Program-made: the position numbers and the translations under genes
Shown here: positions 4,775-6,208 of the stretch, in pieces
Layout: each line of letters begins with the position of its first letter
Numbering within the stretch: position 1 is the first letter of the stretch
Origin: Chloroflexota bacterium
Lineage (GTDB): Bacteria; Chloroflexota; UBA4733
Assembly (NCBI GenBank): GCA_023489405.1
Contig: JAMDCW010000023.1
Location: forward strand, 1 to 6,208
Reading direction: 5' to 3'
DNA: 6,208 nucleotides
The notes under the pieces: generated by a model
The model's database searches: none
Seen by the model: only the letters and a program-made list of their open reading frames with translations
What the model was told of the DNA's origin: nothing

Positions 4775-5670
4775 GGCTGCGCCCCGTCTCGATGGGGAAC
4801 ATCGCCGCGATTGCCCCATTCGTTCCAGGAGCCATCGTAGTTCGCTAATCGCTCCAGCGGTACTCCTTGAAGAGCGAGGGCGAAGAGCACGCTCGTTGCC
4901 GCAACACCGCCGTTGCAATAGGCAACGATGCGTTCGCTGTCGTGGACCCCGCTGGACGCGAATATCCTCGCAAGTTCTGCCTCTGATCGAAAGACGCCAC
5001 GGTCCTCATCGATGAGCGCTTCTCTGGGAATATTGAGCGCCCCGGGAATGTGCCCGCCGAATGCTCCCCGGCGGATGCTGCCGGTGTACTGGCCCGAATC
5101 ACGAGCATCGAGGATACTCACTGCCGGACACGAGAGAAGATTGCGCATTTCCTCGAGCGCGACGCGGAGATAGGGGCGCGGCCGGGGCGTAAAGCGAGCT
5201 GGAGGATACCGAGGCACTTCCGTCGTGATCGTCCGCCCTTCGCGTTGCCATCTGGCAAATCCCCCGTCAAGCACACGAACGTGATCATTCCCGTAGAGGT
5301 TCATGAGCCACCAGAAGCGGGTCGAGAACTGGCAAGCGGGGTGATCGCAATAGGCGATGATGGTGTGCTCATCGCCGATGCCGCGAGCTTCGAGGAATGC
5401 CCGGAGCTGCTCCGCGGTAGCTGCCTGGGCTGGCACAGAATCCTCCTTATTCACGATGTCCTGTGTCCAATCGACGTACATAGCGCCGGGAATGTGCCCC
5501 GCATCATAGAGATCTCTCGCACCACGATATGCTGCCTGCTGAACGCCACGATCATCGGTGTGCGTCACGACAAGCCCACGGAGATCCACAATGCGCAGCC
5601 CGGGATCCTTCAAGTGCCCAGCGAGCCAATCTGTTGAGACCAGCAGCCGGTCCCGTCCACTTTCCTTCAT
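4771..5670 (-). CDS. Two-domain rhodanese-type sulfurtransferase (thiosulfate/3-mercaptopyruvate sulfurtransferase)
   Basis: This 299-aa protein has two rhodanese domains in tandem, the standard size for TST/MST enzymes. The N-terminal domain shows LRIVDLRG (25-32), GHIPGAMYVDW (58-68) and VLDGGFARWQREG (133-145). The C-terminal domain shows SILDARD (185-191), GHIPGALNIP (206-215), the active-site loop YCNGGVAATSV (251-261) with Cys252, and YDGSWNEWG (278-286). The reaction moves sulfane sulfur from thiosulfate or mercaptopyruvate to cyanide or a thiol, in the cytosol. The loop CNGGVA is closer to the TST/MST CxxGV type than to single-domain rhodaneses; donor preference is not certain. Unusually, the N-domain loop also reads YCDHPACQ with Cys108 where Asp is common. 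The ATG overlaps the P450 stop as ATGA and has AGGAG 7 nt upstream, which rejects a longer frame starting at 5715. The TAA overlaps the convergent glycosyltransferase TAG. Confidence 0.94.
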   Translation of the reverse strand: MKESGRDRLLVSTDWLAGHLKDPGLRIVDLRGLVVTHTDDRGVQQAAYRGARDLYDAGHIPGAMYVDWTQDIVNKEDSVPAQAATAEQLRAFLEARGIGDEHTIIAYCDHPACQFSTRFWWLMNLYGNDHVRVLDGGFARWQREGRTITTEVPRYPPARFTPRPRPYLRVALEEMRNLLSCPAVSILDARDSGQYTGSIRRGAFGGHIPGALNIPREALIDEDRGVFRSEAELARIFASSGVHDSERIVAYCNGGVAATSVLFALALQGVPLERLANYDGSWNEWGNRGDVPHRDGAQP

Positions 5671-6208
5671 AGGTCCTCTCCTGTAACAATCTTCGGTGGG
5701 CGTTCTCTGTCCCATAGCGCTTGCGCTGTCTGAGGAGCGCCTGGAATATGTAGAGGCAGGTCCGCCATCCGATGTTCCAATACCATGGGCATACCATAAC
5801 GCGGGCGTAGCGTAATGAGCGGATTGAGATCAACGCGGTGGGTAGGTACGTGAATGAGCCGCCAGTGCTGACCGATGGCAGCAAGGATGATTGCTGCTTC
5901 CATCCAGGCGAAGGGCTCGCCGAGGCATTGGCGCTGTCCGCCACCGAAAGGAAAGTACGTGAAGCGTGGGCGCGCCGCTTCGGCTTCAGGAGTCCAGCGG
6001 TCCGGGGCGAAAACGAGAGGATGCTGCCACCAGCGTGGATCACGGTGGACGGTAAAAGAAAAGGTCGACACGACGGTATTGCGCGGGATATGGTAGGGAC
6101 CGATATCGTGCTCTTCAACGAGTATCCGGCTGGTCCCATAAGCAGGAGGGTAGAGGCGCAGTCATGCATGGAGCACTCGATCCAGATAGGTCAGCCGTGG
6201 GCTGTCCT
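5667..6208 (-). pseudogene. Cytochrome P450, C-terminal part, interrupted by an in-frame stop at the ExxR motif (5' end outside window)
   Basis: The frame entering from the right reads DSPRLTYLDRVLHA, then TGA (6162-6164), then continues in the same frame LRLYPPAYGTSR. This is the P450 helix K and following segment. The expected Glu-x-x-Arg is replaced by Ala-stop-Leu-Arg. Downstream the protein is intact: VHRDPRWW, the FAPDRW meander, the haem-binding loop FGGGQRQCLGEP with the axial Cys (codon 5925-5927), and a C-terminal beta region ending near MVLEH, plus about 33 extra residues. The style is that of bacterial monooxygenases using E-type motifs; the substrate is unknown. After the stop the first plausible restart is a GTG at 6069-6071, which would give a 134-aa piece without helix K and could not be a working P450. 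The gene is either a recent pseudogene or carries a sequencing/assembly error, since the haem region shows no other decay. Its TGA overlaps the sulfurtransferase ATG. Confidence 0.85.
5675..5682 (-). promoter_or_regulatory. Ribosome binding site of the sulfurtransferase gene, inside the P450 reading frame
   Basis: The minus strand reads AGGAGAGG. Its AGGAG core lies 7 nt before the ATG at 5670 and sits within the last codons of the P450. Together with the ATGA overlap it indicates translational coupling and fixes the start. Confidence 0.7.

Noticed and set aside
5050..5637. 195-codon plus-strand open frame opposite the sulfurtransferase
   Set aside because: It is antisense to a clear two-domain enzyme with all expected motifs. 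Its protein has shadow-like composition and no recognised motif.
6162..6164. Recoding of TGA as an amino acid in the P450
   Set aside because: The preceding ExxR glutamate is also lost, selenocysteine has no role at this position, and TGA appears to end the P450 itself and the left-end gene. Mutation or sequence error is simpler.
5552..6169. 205-codon minus-strand frame overlapping the P450 and the sulfurtransferase start
   Set aside because: Its Ser/Leu/Arg-rich protein is out of frame with the P450 haem motif and runs over the ATGA junction, so it is a shadow.
1..6208. Mobile element, CRISPR array, tRNA or phage content
   Set aside because: No transposase or integrase motifs, long terminal inverted repeats, regularly spaced repeats or tRNA-like cloverleaf sequences were seen on either strand.

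Overview
The window is a compact bacterial chromosome segment, moderately GC-rich by eye and nearly filled by genes. It contains no tRNA, rRNA, insertion sequence, integrase or CRISPR array. A soil or thermophilic Chloroflexota-like bacterium (Ktedonobacteria and relatives) would fit the gene flavour: a bacterial P450, a GHMP sugar kinase beside a UDP-sugar pyrophosphorylase, and a GT4 enzyme. This is only a guess from protein style; nothing in the window fixes the taxonomy.

Layout. (1) Positions 2-181, plus strand: the 3' end of an unrecognised gene that enters from the left. (2) Positions 201-3552, minus strand: a probable transcription unit read right to left. It has a small membrane protein (3552-3253), a YfcE-type metallophosphoesterase (3172-2606), a GalU-type sugar-1-phosphate uridylyltransferase (2512-1616), a GHMP-family sugar kinase (1613-600, only 2 nt after the uridylyltransferase stop) and a small unrecognised protein (572-201). 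(3) Positions 3553-3643: a short divergent intergenic region. (4) Positions 3644-4774, plus strand: a GT4 glycosyltransferase. (5) Positions 4771-6208, minus strand: a two-gene unit, a cytochrome P450 (C-terminal part only, with an in-frame stop in the ExxR helix) followed by a two-domain thiosulfate/3-mercaptopyruvate-type sulfurtransferase. Their junction is an ATGA stop/start overlap. The sulfurtransferase and glycosyltransferase converge and share bases of their stop codons (TTAG).

How the genes may work together. The kinase and uridylyltransferase form a natural two-step route: a free sugar is phosphorylated at the anomeric carbon, then converted to a UDP-sugar. This is analogous to the plant glucuronokinase/UDP-sugar pyrophosphorylase salvage route. 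The divergent glycosyltransferase could consume such a nucleotide sugar, but that link is inferred from position only. The P450/sulfurtransferase pair appears unrelated in chemistry but is translationally coupled.

The points most worth a second look are the damaged ExxR motif of the P450, the kinase/uridylyltransferase pair with non-standard GalU motifs, the sulfurtransferase with a cysteine in both rhodanese-type loops, and the cluster of competing short hairpins before the uridylyltransferase gene.
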